A DNA stretch of 64,000 nucleotides from Dryas octopetala (taxonomy: Eukaryota > Streptophyta > Magnoliopsida > Rosales > Rosaceae), in assembly GCA_963921425.1 (NCBI GenBank), contig OY992833.1, positions 20,979,454 through 21,043,453 on the forward strand, given 5' to 3'. Under the pieces are notes generated by a model, which saw nothing but the letters and a program-made list of their open reading frames with translations, was not told the origin of the DNA and did no database searches. Positions 49,150 to 60,315 of the stretch are shown here, in pieces. Positions within the stretch are counted from its first letter, which is position 1. Every line of letters starts with the position of its first letter. A program made the position numbers and the translations under genes.

Positions 49150-50594
49150 CTGCGTCACTTGATTTCTCTCTCACCATGTCTAGTCGCCCACCATCACCAT
49201 CACCATCAACATCACATGCTCTTTCTTCCAACATGGTTATAATTATAGTATTAGCTTCCGTACTATAACTGTGATTGTGGAGACTGTGACTGTGACTGTG
49301 GAGGCACTGGTGGCTTTTAGGAGTTTAGGGAAAACGAAGTGTGTTTCGGATGCTTGTTAATGTATTGATCAATACATGGCTAACAAAGAAATTGTCAGTG
49401 CTCCTCCTGGGGTTTACTTGTTTGTGTTTGAAATTAATTTTAATTTCTCAAGTTGCATATATGCATGTCAGCCATCTTTGAATTTCAGGTCGACCATACA
49501 TATGAATCAAATGCACACATCAAAATTAGAAATTAATTAAGAACGGTTCCGTATGAACTCTCTTCCAACTTATTTGAGCCAATTACCCAAGAAGTCAGTC
49601 CCACCCAGAAAACTCTTTTACAGTTTTACATTTACCACAATCATTTTGATGTAATCACATGCTCAATTAAGCCTCCAAGACTAGTATATATCAGATGTGT
49701 GTGATCTTGTTTCACCAATGACCACCTTTAATTTGAAATTTATAATGGGGGCCTTTGGATTTGTGGGGGAGTAATTTGACAAAACACCAAAGAAACGAAA
49801 TTTTTCCGTGTAGTACAGTAGTAGTAATATATACATAAATCATGTACAAAATTTCTTCTCAAAAGCACAAACGAAACCCGGCCAAAACGCCAACTCTAGC
49901 GTGTTAGTTGTTAGGTGTTGTTTAGCCCAGGACTGCTATATATAGCTCCTCGCTGGCTAGGCCTGTTAGTTGTTCTTGGGCCTTTTCATCCATTATATCA
50001 TTGAGAGGAAATCAATAAACATTCTCTAATTACAATACTCACAATATCATTTTGGTTTGCAGTAGATGAAGCAAATTCCCAAATGCATGTCAAAGATGTT
50101 ACTTTTTTGTTTGCTAATAATGGATGAAAATGCAAATATTAATTCTTCCCACTTCAAATTAAATATAGTGCCACGTGTATCCCTGAGATTTTTGTAACTT
50201 TCAACCATTCAATCTGGATTATATGAAATAAGCTTTATTGCACTTTATTTACTTGAACTTTGGGATTAATTTCACTTCACCATATAAAATAAATTGTGTC
50301 AATTTACCACTTGAATTAAAAATTTGTTGCAATATACTAGTTTTGGCTCATTTTGTTTAAACTTTTGTTGAAAATGAGAGTGTTTTGGTCTTTTCAAATT
50401 AGTTTTCTATCGCGTCAGAGCGGAGCGGATAAAGTGTAAAAAAAATATATTTTTTTTAATAGTAAGAACTTGAAAATCTGGTATTCCCAGCTGGGAAAAC
50501 TGAAAACTCTATGGAATCTTTTCCGTTTATACATTTGACCAAAAGAGATATAGCTAGGGTCCAAAGTCCAACAACCAAAATATTAGAGTCTATT

Positions 50595-50657
<63 letters not shown>

Positions 50658-51065
50658 TTCACATTTACTATATATCAACTTGGAAAAATTTTAAAGGGGT
50701 GTGGTCCAAATGGGTTCACAGTTGAGAAATTACATCATCAATTGCTGTACGTCCCGTTGCACACTTAGGAAAACATGTACAGCCAAATTATATATTTCAC
50801 GTACAGAGATTACATATCTATACTTGGAACCGAAATTTTCCAGTGCTAGAACTGAAGTGTGGTCTACATGTGAAGCGATCATGAAAATATATGTAATGTC
50901 ATTTGGAATTAAGCCTGAAAGTACGTGGTACCTCATCAAGTCATACGGATGTATATGATATTCAATATTACTCCATCTGATGAGAAATGGATGAGATGAG
51001 CACTATGAATTAATGACTGCATGCCTAGCTAGTTCAGCCTTTACACAGACATTTGATTCCAATGT
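49150..51065. repeat. Duplicated segment, copy 1 (contains empty sites)
   Basis: Three consecutive blocks recur downstream. 49150-49480 matches 51495-52680; 49486-50225 matches 54018-54950 and partly 55575-55850; 50459-51065 matches 56030-56645. Identity in the middle block (from GGTCGACCATACATATGAAT, about 49488) is very high over some 150 bp. A (GA)n tract lies at 50599-50654. The repeated frames (for example 50511-50768) are not genes. No promoter or RNA gene was identified in the repeated unit. Confidence 0.85.
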
Positions 51066-51494
51066 TGACATTAAAATTTCAACACTTGTTTTTGCTTGGG
51101 CGTGACGCAGCGTAACACGCAAATAGGGAAAACCAACGTTAACCCTAAGAAAGAATCTGGAGTCCACCAGAGAAAAGAGAGAAATCTCAAGGTTTTCTGA
51201 TTAAAATGATAATAATGAATAATACAAACAGCCAAAAAGGTTGCTTAAATACGTTCAAAACCCTAGACGTTCGAAATTCAAAACAAAAATAAAAATGGAA
51301 ATAAAGTGCAATTTAGGAAACTTATTCAAAAACACTAAATTGCTTATTTGTCTCGTCGTTCCCTTCGAATCGTTATATCACGGGCCCATTTCTGACACTG
51401 GGCCGGGCTGAGGCTTGTTCCTTTTCTTGGCCTTCTGGCGGTCAAGTTGTTGCATGAACCGTTCTGCCATTTGTTCTACATTAGAGCGTGTTAC
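51066..51494. other. Unique-looking insert between segment copies
   Basis: The minus strand resembles retrotransposon LTR/leader DNA (start around ACGCTGCGTCACGCC), but I cannot name a family. The 77-codon minus-strand frame at 51378-51611 (with KVTRSNVEQMAERFMQQLDR) is weakly gag-like at most. Confidence 0.3.
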
Positions 51495-52680
51495 TTTGTC
51501 TCTCACCATGTCTCTTCCTCCTAGTCGTCCACCATCACCATCACATGCTCTTTCTTCTAACGTAGCCAGCAGCAACAAGCAGCCCGCGTCAGCTACAAGA
51601 AGCTCGATCACCGCAGACTGTGGTGATAGTAGGATACTGTGGCGATAGTAGCGATTGTGGAGACTGTGGTGGCTTTTAGGAGTTTAGGGACGACCAAGTG
51701 TGTTTCGGATGCTTGTTAAGCGTAACCATACATTTCATTAATAATGTATTGATCAATACAAGGCTAGCTAACAACTAGGGAAATAAATTCTCAACCTTTG
51801 TCGATGGTGCTCCGACCTCCTGGGTAGGGATGGCCATTTTACCCGTGGGTTTGGGTACCCGTAGGTACCTACTCTATTAGGGTAATGTGGGTATGGGTAA
51901 TGGGACGGGCATGGGTATACATGTTAATTAATATCCATATAAAAAATGGGTGGGAATGGATAATACCCGTAGTTTACCTAAACCCTCTATTTTTAATTTT
52001 TTTTTTCATTAAATTCAAGTATAATGAACTTGAAATTTAAATTTAAATTGCAATTAAACTAATGAATAAAAAAAACAAAAAAAGGAAAACAGAAAAAACA
52101 TATGGATTAATTAAACTGAAAAACGTAAATTAATTGATCAAATTTTTTTTTTTTTTTGGTCGAAAACTAATGGATCAATTAAACTGTTGCAATATTTGAT
52201 ATATTGCAACATGATTGAAGTAAGGAGCGAAGCCTGGCCAAAAAAATAAGAAGTAGGGAGCGGAAAGAGGAGAGAGAGAGAAAGAGAGAGAGAGATACGT
52301 TATATAATTATAATTGTTCATAATAACATGTAACTATGTAACTATGTACTGTAAGAGTGGCAAAAAAAAAAAAAACTATGTTCTATAAGAGCTGATCTTA
52401 AAAAAAAAAAAAAATTGAAATCAGGACAAAAAAAAAAAAAAAGGAATGGTGGGTTTTTGGGTTTGGGTAACCCATTACTTTGGTGGGGCGGGTAAGGGTA
52501 ATACCCATTATACTATGGAGTGGGTTACGTGGGTATGAGTTTGATAAATTTTTCACTTAAATGGGTTTGGTTTTGTGGGTATCTGTCCGCTGGGTCAAAT
52601 GATCATCCCTACTCCTACAGTTTACTTGTTTGTGTTTGAAAATTAATTTTAATTTCTCAAGTTGCATATATGCATGTCAG
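51495..52680. repeat. Duplicated segment, copy 2, first block
   Basis: It matches 49150-49480 (CATCACATGCTCTTTCTTC; TTTAGGAGTTTAGGGA; TGTGTTTCGGATGCTTGTTA) but is interrupted by the hAT-type MITE at 51825-52611. Confidence 0.8.
51825..52611. mobile_element. hAT-type MITE (787 bp) present in one segment copy only
   Basis: The ends TAGGGATGGCC and, on the opposite strand, TAGGGATGATC are inverted. The flanks CTCCTGGG (51817-51824) and CTCCTACA (52612-52619) are a decayed 8-bp duplication. The undisturbed copy reads CTCCTGGGGTTTACTTG at 49404, which is the empty site. Both ends are rich in GGGTA/TACCC words (GTGGGTTTGGGTACCC). The middle is A-rich with several poly(A) runs. No transposase. Confidence 0.85.
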
Positions 52681-52689
52681 CATGTGTAT

Positions 52690-54013
52690 GTTCATACAAA
52701 TTAATATACTCTTCTTCGTTGAAAATTATTCCCTAATTTATGAATTATTTGTTTTTGTATAATAATAACTTTATTAGAGTGAGACTGTTTTGGCAGAAAA
52801 ATTCTCGGTCCATCTGTCGGACCGAGATTGGCTGCACGTTTTTTGATTCTTTTAAAATGTGTGGATGTGCCACTAGCCGAAAGTGTTCTTAGGCCGGAAA
52901 ATAAAGAGAATTAGCATTTCGGCCTGAATCTGATTTCTTTCAAACGTACAATTGTCCAGCCGAGAGAAAACCAAATTCGACTTGGATTCTTTTCTTTGCC
53001 TAAATGATCTTAGGACTTCTAAGTGTGTAGTGAGAATTGAAATTAAAAGTATTTGGAAAACAAAAAATGAATTAAAGATAACTAGAAAACTAGACTTAAA
53101 ATGATGAAAACTAGATCTGAAAAGATGAAGAAAAAAAATGATTGAGAATAATATATCTATGCATGACAAATGCTGAAAATAGACTTAATCTTGAACAAAA
53201 TAAAGACAAAACGACATAACCTAAAGCATAAAGACTTAAAGAGGAGAAAATAATCACATAAATAGGAAGTAAATGCTCAATAATGAAAATATTAGGATCT
53301 CGACCCATAAACCATGATAAACAAAGCACTTTTTGAAGGAATCAATAGTTAGAGCAAAGAAGGAATTCAAAATGCTTTAAATAAAGCCAAAAGAATAATA
53401 TTGATGATGAAAGGACAAGAAAATACAATAAATAAAATCGAAAAAAATACAAAAGCACAAAAGAGTATTTGATGAGTTTCTAAAAGGACAATTTCTAGTC
53501 TAAAACAGAAATTGAAAGTTCAGAAACAGTATAGATCGATGATGAACAACACATGAATTGTAAGGAAAACATGAAATTGGAATAAAAATCTGAATTTTTG
53601 TGTGGAGGCGATCGAGGGCCTTTTGTACTGTAGATTGCTTTATATAGGGCTCTGAGTAATGCTAGGGTTTTGATCTTAAAAACCACATGTAAGGCCTGGA
53701 TATATGATGTCGCAAGATATATATTTTTCTCATGCTAAGGCAAGTCCTGGGTTGGTAATGAGCTGTCCTTATCTCTAGATGTTGCCCATTCTTATCTGCT
53801 GACATGTTGGCGAAGATAGGAATGGACTGGGTCTGTTTGTTCCGGTAAAACACTTTCTTATTCTCAACAGGCATATTTCTTTCGGCCTGAGAGCATGTCC
53901 CCTGGCCGGAAGAGTGAAACAATTTTGACTTTCGTTGACTTGGCATGGCACGTGGCATCTTATTGCCTGCAATCAAATTAACACATGGAAATTTTAGAGG
54001 GGTACCAACAGAG
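52690..54013. mobile_element. Insertion of about 1.3 kb absent from segment copy 1
   Basis: Copy 1 joins GCATGTCAG directly to CCATCTTTGAATTTC (about 49470-49486), whereas here the same two blocks are separated by about 1.3 kb. The insert has scattered CCG/CGG-rich words (TCGGACCGAGA at 52818, GGCCGGAAAA at 52892, CGGCCTGA at 53883) and is otherwise AT-rich, with no domain-bearing frame. It may be a solo LTR or LARD-type remnant, but terminal repeats and exact borders are not resolved. Confidence 0.5.
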
Positions 54014-54017
54014 ACCA

Positions 54018-54950
54018 TCTTTGAATTCCAGGTCGACCATACATATGAATCAAATGCACACATCAAAATTAGAAATTAATTAAGAACGGTTCCGTATGAA
54101 CTCTCTTCCAACTTATTTGAGCCAATTACCCAAGAAGTCAGTCCCACCCAGAAAACTCTTTTACAGTTTTACATTTACCACATTCATTCAATTGATGTAA
54201 TCACATGCTCAATTACGCCTCCAAGCTAGTATATATCAGATGTGTGCGATCTTGGCTCATCAATGATCGACCACCTTTAATTTGAAATATACAATGCGGC
54301 CCTTTGGATTTGTGGGAGAGTAATTTGACAGAACGCCCAAAGTATGAGAAACTTTTTGATGTAATGGTCGATCATATGTGACTTCCCTCTCACAAATACA
54401 TGTGAATCAATCTCGTCATATAAAAATGAGTTTCACATACCTGCTGTGAAAGAGAAGTCACATACAACTGATGTAAGGGATGATTGAAGATTTAGGTTGT
54501 TATTTTTTCATATTTTATACTGTAAAATCAGTAATATTTAAGGAATAAGTATAAATTAATGAACATACCCTGAAACATCAACTCTAGTTGTTAGGTGCTG
54601 TTTAGCCTAGGACTGCTAGCTACCTCCTCGCTGGCTAGGCCTGCAGTTAGTTGTTCTTGGGCCTTTGGCCATCTATTATAGCAATGAGCTCGAAGAAATC
54701 AGTAAACATTCTCTAATCACAATACTTATGAAAAATTCTGTAGCTTGATCCACTATATCATTTTGCTTTGCAGTAGAAGAAGCAAATTTCAAAAATGCAT
54801 GTCAAAGATGTTACTTTTTTGTTTGCTAATATTGGATGAAAATGCAAATATTAATTCTTCCCACTTCAAATTAAATATAGTGTGCCACGTGTATCCACCG
54901 AGGTTTTTGTAACTTTCAACCATTCAAATTGGATTATATGATATATTATC
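54018..54950. repeat. Duplicated segment, copy 2, second block
   Basis: Near-identical to 49486-50225, with extra short insertions in the middle (about 54345-54560). It includes the same run of words GGACTGCTA...CTCCTCGCTGGCTAGGCCTG (about 54608). Confidence 0.85.
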
Positions 54951-55574
54951 CCAGAATTCTTCTACAATATTAGATTGGTATTCGACCATATCCACCTTTT
55001 TAACTCCCACTAATTTGCACATACACATAAAAAAATGGAACGAATTTTTCATTCTTTTCTCTCACACACTAAAACGATCCATTACTCCCAAGATGATAGA
55101 AATCAAGTCATCCAAATTGAGGATAACTAGCTTAGAGTTTATGTCATTCAGATTGTCTCCAATGTCGAAGAAATATGAAAATACCTTCAAACTAGAAATA
55201 TGTCATAGAATATAATTAGTGTACGTATGTGACCCACTCGATTCATTTTGATGAACATTATAATTGTTGTTTTGTGACACACTCGATTGTGTCCTTATTA
55301 TCTACTTTCAACGAATTCGCCTTCATAAGGACTTTGATAAATGTACCTAATATATGCTTTTAATAATTACATGGTACACACAGCTTATTTCCTGAAAATT
55401 TGCCCCCTTGTTCTAAATTGCCAAGATATCCTTTGAACTAAGGGCATGGACTACATATGTGTCCTATCACCTCATCTAGTCATCTTTGTGCCTTTCGATC
55501 ATGTGATAATAAGACTCATCCGACAACTATTATATATAGAGATCGATTTTGGTCGATCCTCTACCCTTATAATC
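54951..55574. other. Spacer between segment copies
   Basis: AT-rich with no gene, RNA or element end recognised. A short direct repeat (ACCCACTCGATT / ACACACTCGATT near 55232 and 55278) is present. Confidence 0.35.
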
Positions 55575-56155
55575 CTTCGACCATATGAATCAAATGCACA
55601 CATCGAAACTAGAAATTAAGAACCCATGCATATAAACTCTCTTCAACTTAAATCACTAAAAAGCCAGTCCTACCCATCCAATTATTGTAGTCACATGCTC
55701 AAGCCTCCAATACTAGTACATGTATCATGAGTGTAGGTAATCACATGCTCAAGCCTCTTGAGCTAAGTTTCTTGATGTTGTGCGATCATGGTTCATTGAC
55801 CACCTTTAATTAATTAAGAATTTACAATTTCCTTTGGATTGTTAGGCTATGTAATGTCACATAACACACACACACACACACTTACTGAGAGAGATTGGTG
55901 CACTTGTTTAATTCGTTAGCCATTGTATCACGACGATGGCTCTATTTAAAAGTCATTGATGAATATCCATATTTCACAGATGGAAACTGTGGGGAAAGAG
56001 TTGGGAGAATCAAACAAGTGACGTTTTTGATAATCTGGTATTCCCAGCTGGGAAAACTGAAAACTCTATGGAATCTTTTCCATTTATACATTTTACCAAA
56101 AGAGATATAGGGTCCAAAGTCCAACAACCAAAATATTGTAGAGATAGAGTCTCTT

Positions 56156-56215
<60 letters not shown>

Positions 56216-56645
56216 GAGTGATGGTTACACATTTACTATATATCAATTAACTTGGAAAAATTTTAAAGGGGTGTGGTCCAAATGGGTTCACAGTTGAGAA
56301 ATTACATCACCAATTGCTGTCCCATTGCACACTTAGGAAAACATGTACAGCCAAATTATATATCTCACAGAGATTACATATATATACTTAGAACCGAAAT
56401 TTGCCAGTGCCAGAAGTGATGTGTGGTCAGCATGTGAAGCGATCATGAAAATATATGTAATGTCATTTGGAATTAAGCCTGAAAGTGGTACCTCATCAAG
56501 TCATACGGGTGTATATGATATTCACTATTAATTACTCCATCTGATCAGAAAGGGATGAGATGAGCACTATGAATTAATGACAGCATGCCTAGCTCAGCCT
56601 GTACACAGACATTTGGTTCCAACGTTAACATCAAAATTTCAACAC
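55575..56645. repeat. Duplicated segment, copy 3
   Basis: 55575-55850 is a diverged partial copy of 49490-49760, and 56030-56645 closely matches 50459-51065, including the position of the (GA)n tract (56160-56213). It also has an (AC)n run at 55865-55880. Confidence 0.8.
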
Positions 56646-57613
56646 TCAGATTCAGATGATTTACTTATTATAATTACATCATAATATATGGATCTTTTTT
56701 TTTTTTTTTCCTTTCATCTACAAGATCGATTAATTAAGAGTTAGCTAGATACTTGAAATATCAACAAAAAGGTACTGCAAGAGAGTGCTACAGTAAGCTT
56801 ATATATGCATGCCTATCTCTAAACCCTATAAGCTGAAAAGGATCGATCAGATACATATATCCAAACATGCAGCATCAGCAAGCCAGATGTTTAACAGATA
56901 GAAAAAATCTATTCTTTGTTGGGTTACAGAAGAATCTTCAAATGGGTCAATCTGTTTCCTATATCTCAAGCAGTTTCACCACATTTTAAATTTGTACAAA
57001 TTCATGACTCAATTAACTAGCTCATCATATACTAAAAGAAAGTTGTGGGAATTATTATATAAATTGGACCGATTTATCTCAACTGAAGATATCTGACAAT
57101 CTCGATTTCAATATTGTAAGGTTAATTAAGGTACCCAAACATTTCTCCCTCTCTGATCCATATAGGTCTTATATATATATATATACATAAAATTGAATGA
57201 CATTCAACTTAATTATGTAAAAGCCCTCGGATCAATAAATCCTTCCTATAACAACATGTGAAAGTACACTGGTAGTTGTCTTTGGGGGTCTTACACTAGT
57301 CCACTTAACTTCACTGCACCATCTCTCTTCTCTCTCTCTCTCACTCACTCACTCACTCACTTACTCTCAAGAAATTAAACTGATTTTATTGCATACCCTA
57401 GCCAGTCTCATAAACTAGGGCTTGATCTCCAATCAACAATAGAGAAGAAGATCATAAGGAGCTCAAATTAAAATGTGTGAATCAAGAAAAAAATCAGACA
57501 AGCATATCAATTTAAATTTTAAGGCCAACGCCCCATATCGCATGTAATGGGATAAACCTTAAACAAACCGCAAAGTTAATCATGGATGCACACACACACA
57601 CACACACACAAAC

Positions 57614-57644
<31 letters not shown>

Positions 57645-58032
57645 TAATTGATGCAGAGCAGAGTAATTATCAAAAATAGTACGGCAGGTTTGATTAGTAG
57701 CTAGCCACGGCTCAATCACCAAAGCGCCATTTGAGGATCTTGAATCATCGAACTGCACAATTTCTGTCATTCAAAATCCTAACATTAATCCCCTGGCCAA
57801 AAAAAAAAAAAAGCCCTAACATTAATCCCAATTAAACAGTTAACATTTCCTTGTAAGTTTCACACAAAACGAAAACAAGACCATAATTAATCAATCCAGA
57901 TATAAGACACCAACAACAAAAACCCACATATATACATAAATTCCAGAATTATTACCAAGAAGATCATGACATACCTATAATTTTTTTCTAGGGATTAAGG
58001 GTTTATGTGGGGAATAGGGTTTTGATGAGATC
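56646..58032. other. Region downstream of MIR167
   Basis: Probably includes the 3' part of the MIR167 primary transcript, which runs leftward. Microsatellites: CACT repeats near 57341-57360, (CA)n at 57588-57610 and (TA)n at 57616-57637. No coding gene. Confidence 0.4.
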
Positions 58033-58140
58033 TCATGCTACCAACAACAGGTGAAACTGCCAGATGATCTGATCATCCCAATTGGCAAAAGAGGGATGTT
58101 AAGATCATGCTGGCAGCTTCAACTGTTGCTGGTGCATGAT
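58033..58140 (-). ncRNA. MIR167: MIR167 precursor hairpin
   Basis: The minus strand at 58122-58102 is TGAAGCTGCCAGCATGATCT plus T, a miR167 sequence. Its star partner on the 3' arm is 58070-58050 (contains GATCATCTGGCAGTTTCACC). The duplex pairs throughout except for a bulged C at mature position 13 and two G:U-type contacts, with 2-nt 3' overhangs. Outside the duplex, CCAGCAACAG pairs with CTGTTGTTGG and TCATGC with GCATGA. The terminal loop is closed by ATCCC/GGGAT. This is a short, canonical plant precursor processed from the 5' arm. miR167 directs cleavage of ARF6/ARF8 auxin-response-factor mRNAs and so affects flower, root and fruit development. The locus letter (a, b, d) cannot be assigned. 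Confidence 0.95.
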
Positions 58141-58251
58141 AAGAGGATAGATGCACACTCACACTCCTAAGGCCAAGACTGTGCGGAGAGGGATAGAGAG
58201 AGAGGCTCATAGCTAGGGTTTGATGGCAAAGCAAAGAGGATGTGAGGAGGG

Positions 58252-58261
58252 TATAAATAGA
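58252..58261 (-). promoter_or_regulatory. Candidate TATA box for MIR167
   Basis: The minus strand reads CTATTTATACC about 110 bases before the hairpin, in a C/T-rich setting. That would put transcription start near 58225. The same bases on the plus strand read TATAAATA, so a rightward promoter is also formally possible, but no gene lies to the right. Confidence 0.5.
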
Positions 58262-58722
58262 GGCTGTGAGGGTCGGATTATCATTTTATTTTGGAATATT
58301 AGGGGGACTGAAATTTAAAGCTAAGATATTAAAAACAAAATTAGTAAATAAAAGGGAGCTAGGGTGGTCCCAATAAGCTGATGCTGCTACATATTGAATA
58401 ATATCACGCCAAGACTACCCCCCATGCAGTTTGCAGACAGATTAGTGAGTGTTTCTATATATATGTGCATTACATTAATGGCTTTTAGGTTGGGGCCTGA
58501 GGGAGAGTGTAGGGGACCCTTAATTATAAACATCTCTCTCATAGGCAGCAACTGCAAGAAGGAAAAGGCATCAACACCATGAGACAAAGGAAAGAAGAGC
58601 TGTGTTAATTTAAAGGGAGACTTAGAGTTCAGTCCATTATATGCGTCTTTCTTATACTAAGACCGGTAGTGATTTAGGATTTTTAATTAAGTCATTTTAT
58701 TTTTCTTCTTTGACTGCTTTAT

Positions 58723-58781
58723 GTTAGGTTTTAACTCCAAGATTTTGGGCTCCGCCCAAAACCTCGGAGTTAAAACCTAAC
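58723..58781. repeat. Near-perfect hairpin
   Basis: GTTAGGTTTTAACTCC (58723-58738) pairs exactly with GGAGTTAAAACCTAAC (58766-58781), and the bases between them continue the stem (AAGATTTTGGGC with GCCCAAAACCTC), leaving a loop of about three bases. Total stem is about 28 bp with one or two mismatches. Confidence 0.9.
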
Positions 58782-58920
58782 CTGTAGCCTCTACAAAGCC
58801 CATTCTACACCCTAGGAGGGGAAATACACTTCAAATCCGCCCAAAATCTTGGAGTTAAAACCTAACATGTAGCCTCTACAAAGCCCATTATACACCCTAG
58901 GAGGGGAAATACCCTTCAAA
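58751..58920. repeat. 85-bp tandem duplication followed by AT-rich minisatellite
   Basis: The unit 58751-58835 (TCCGCCCAAAACCTCGG...) recurs at 58836-58920 with a few substitutions, including CACCCTAGGAGGGGAAATAC in each. From about 58930 to 59035 a short AT-rich unit (ATTAAAAGGATTTTCTTATA and variants) repeats several times. Confidence 0.85.
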
Positions 58921-59035
58921 TCAGGGAAGGACTTTATTATGAATTAAAAGGATTTTCTTATAAATTAAAAGGACTTTATTATAAATTAAAAGGATTTTCT
59001 TATAAATTATTATGAATTAAAAAGATTTTATTATA

Positions 59036-60165
59036 AATTTTAAAACACCTCGGGTCTCCATCTATAAACTATTTTTCTAAAAGATCTAAGTCTAATTATC
59101 TCTAATTTAAACTGGGGGACCATATATTTTGCATGGTTACATATTTTGGGTATGTTGCATAATGTGCTCACACATGAAATAAGATACTCTATTGATGTTA
59201 TATATATAGCTTTCTGTGATGATATTGTATATATTTATCTCTAATTAAATAACATTGTTTTAATGTTTAGGGTTAAGAGTTATTTTTGTTAGGGTTTATA
59301 GTGAAAATACAATTAAATGAAAGTCTAAAACGACATAGTTTTGAATATAATCACTGTGCATGTAAATGCAGAAAAGATCAATAGAGGATCTGAACTCATT
59401 CACACGTAAAAGATAAAAGAGAAAGCATCGATCTTTACCAAAGAAATATTAAAAATGATAAGTCTCTCTCTCACTCTTTCACTCTAATTTCATATATATA
59501 TTTTTATATGTGTAATGTGCATTTAATCCATTCCATATCAGCATCTTTTCTTAATTCATAGATAATAGCCTTTCCTTTGCAAAATTTCCATTTGTTGAAT
59601 TCTTGGTAGTGATGCAATGCATGTATCTGATTGATGCCAGCTGCACATTAATACTAGTTATTGGAAACATGTGATACCCTTCAAATTAAAGAAGGAAAGA
59701 AAGAAAACAAGAAAAAAGAAATCAGATACCGACTGTTTGGAAAATGACTTGTTTGTTTAAAAGTACTTGTTGTTTAAAAATGCATGTCGTCCTCCTCCCC
59801 CCTTTTCTTAGACACTAGATGTGATGATGACACCGGCCAATACATGTAATTACAATTTGCAAGTGTAACAACTTTTTGGAATAAAGCTAGCTTAACAATA
59901 GTAGAAATCATATGATAATTTATAATTGCTTAGGTAATATACTGTTTAATTAGTATTCGATTGGAAATGCGGAATATATTAATCTATATATATATATATA
60001 TTTTTTTTTTTTCATTTTGATTTTGAAACCCTATTTTCTTCTCTAAACAAACAAACAACATAATTAAGCATACATTTGTTATGAAAACAAGGGAATATAT
60101 TCGTTCCCTTTTTATATATATTCCTTAGAAAATATCCACTTACATACTAGACTCCAAGTTGTTCA
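59036..60165. other. AT-rich intergenic DNA, no gene seen
   Basis: Microsatellite-rich, for example (TA)n at 59984-60000. No coding frame, RNA gene or transposon border could be supported. Confidence 0.4.
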
Positions 60166-60169
60166 AGAA

Positions 60170-60315
60170 TAGTGGCGTTGAGTTTCTCGACCCTTTGCTT
60201 AGAATTAGTCAGTTCTATTTCTCGATGGGGGGCAAGGGAAGGGGTATAACTCAGAGGTAGAGTGTCACCTTGACGTGGTGGAAGTCATTAGTTTGAGCCT
60301 GATTAATTATCTAAG
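60170..60315 (+). pseudogene. Nuclear plastid DNA fragment with degenerate trnV-GAC
   Basis: 60240-60311 reads AGGGGTATAACTCAGAGGTA and continues through GAGTGTCACCTTGACGTGG and AAGTCATTAGTTTGAGCCTG. This is chloroplast tRNA-Val with a GAC anticodon. It differs at several sites: the first stem, the T-loop TTCGA changed to TTTGA, and the 3' acceptor lost after GATTA. The preceding bases (GAGTTTCTCGACCCTTTG, then CAGTTCTATTTCTCGATGGG) also match my recollection of the plastid sequence upstream of trnV. It is a short, mutated nuclear copy and not expected to make functional tRNA. Confidence 0.8.

Noticed and set aside
58250-58260. TATAAATA on the plus strand as promoter of a rightward gene
   Set aside because: No coding or RNA gene lies to the right within several kilobases. 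The reverse reading serves the MIR167 hairpin better.
58700-58920. CRISPR-like array from repeated units
   Set aside because: Only two 85-bp units in a plant nuclear setting, without repeat-spacer structure.
60240-60311. Functional tRNA-Val gene
   Set aside because: The sequence is the plastid trnV-GAC form, with a changed T loop and a missing 3' acceptor strand, in nuclear-type DNA. It is called a plastid-DNA pseudogene instead.
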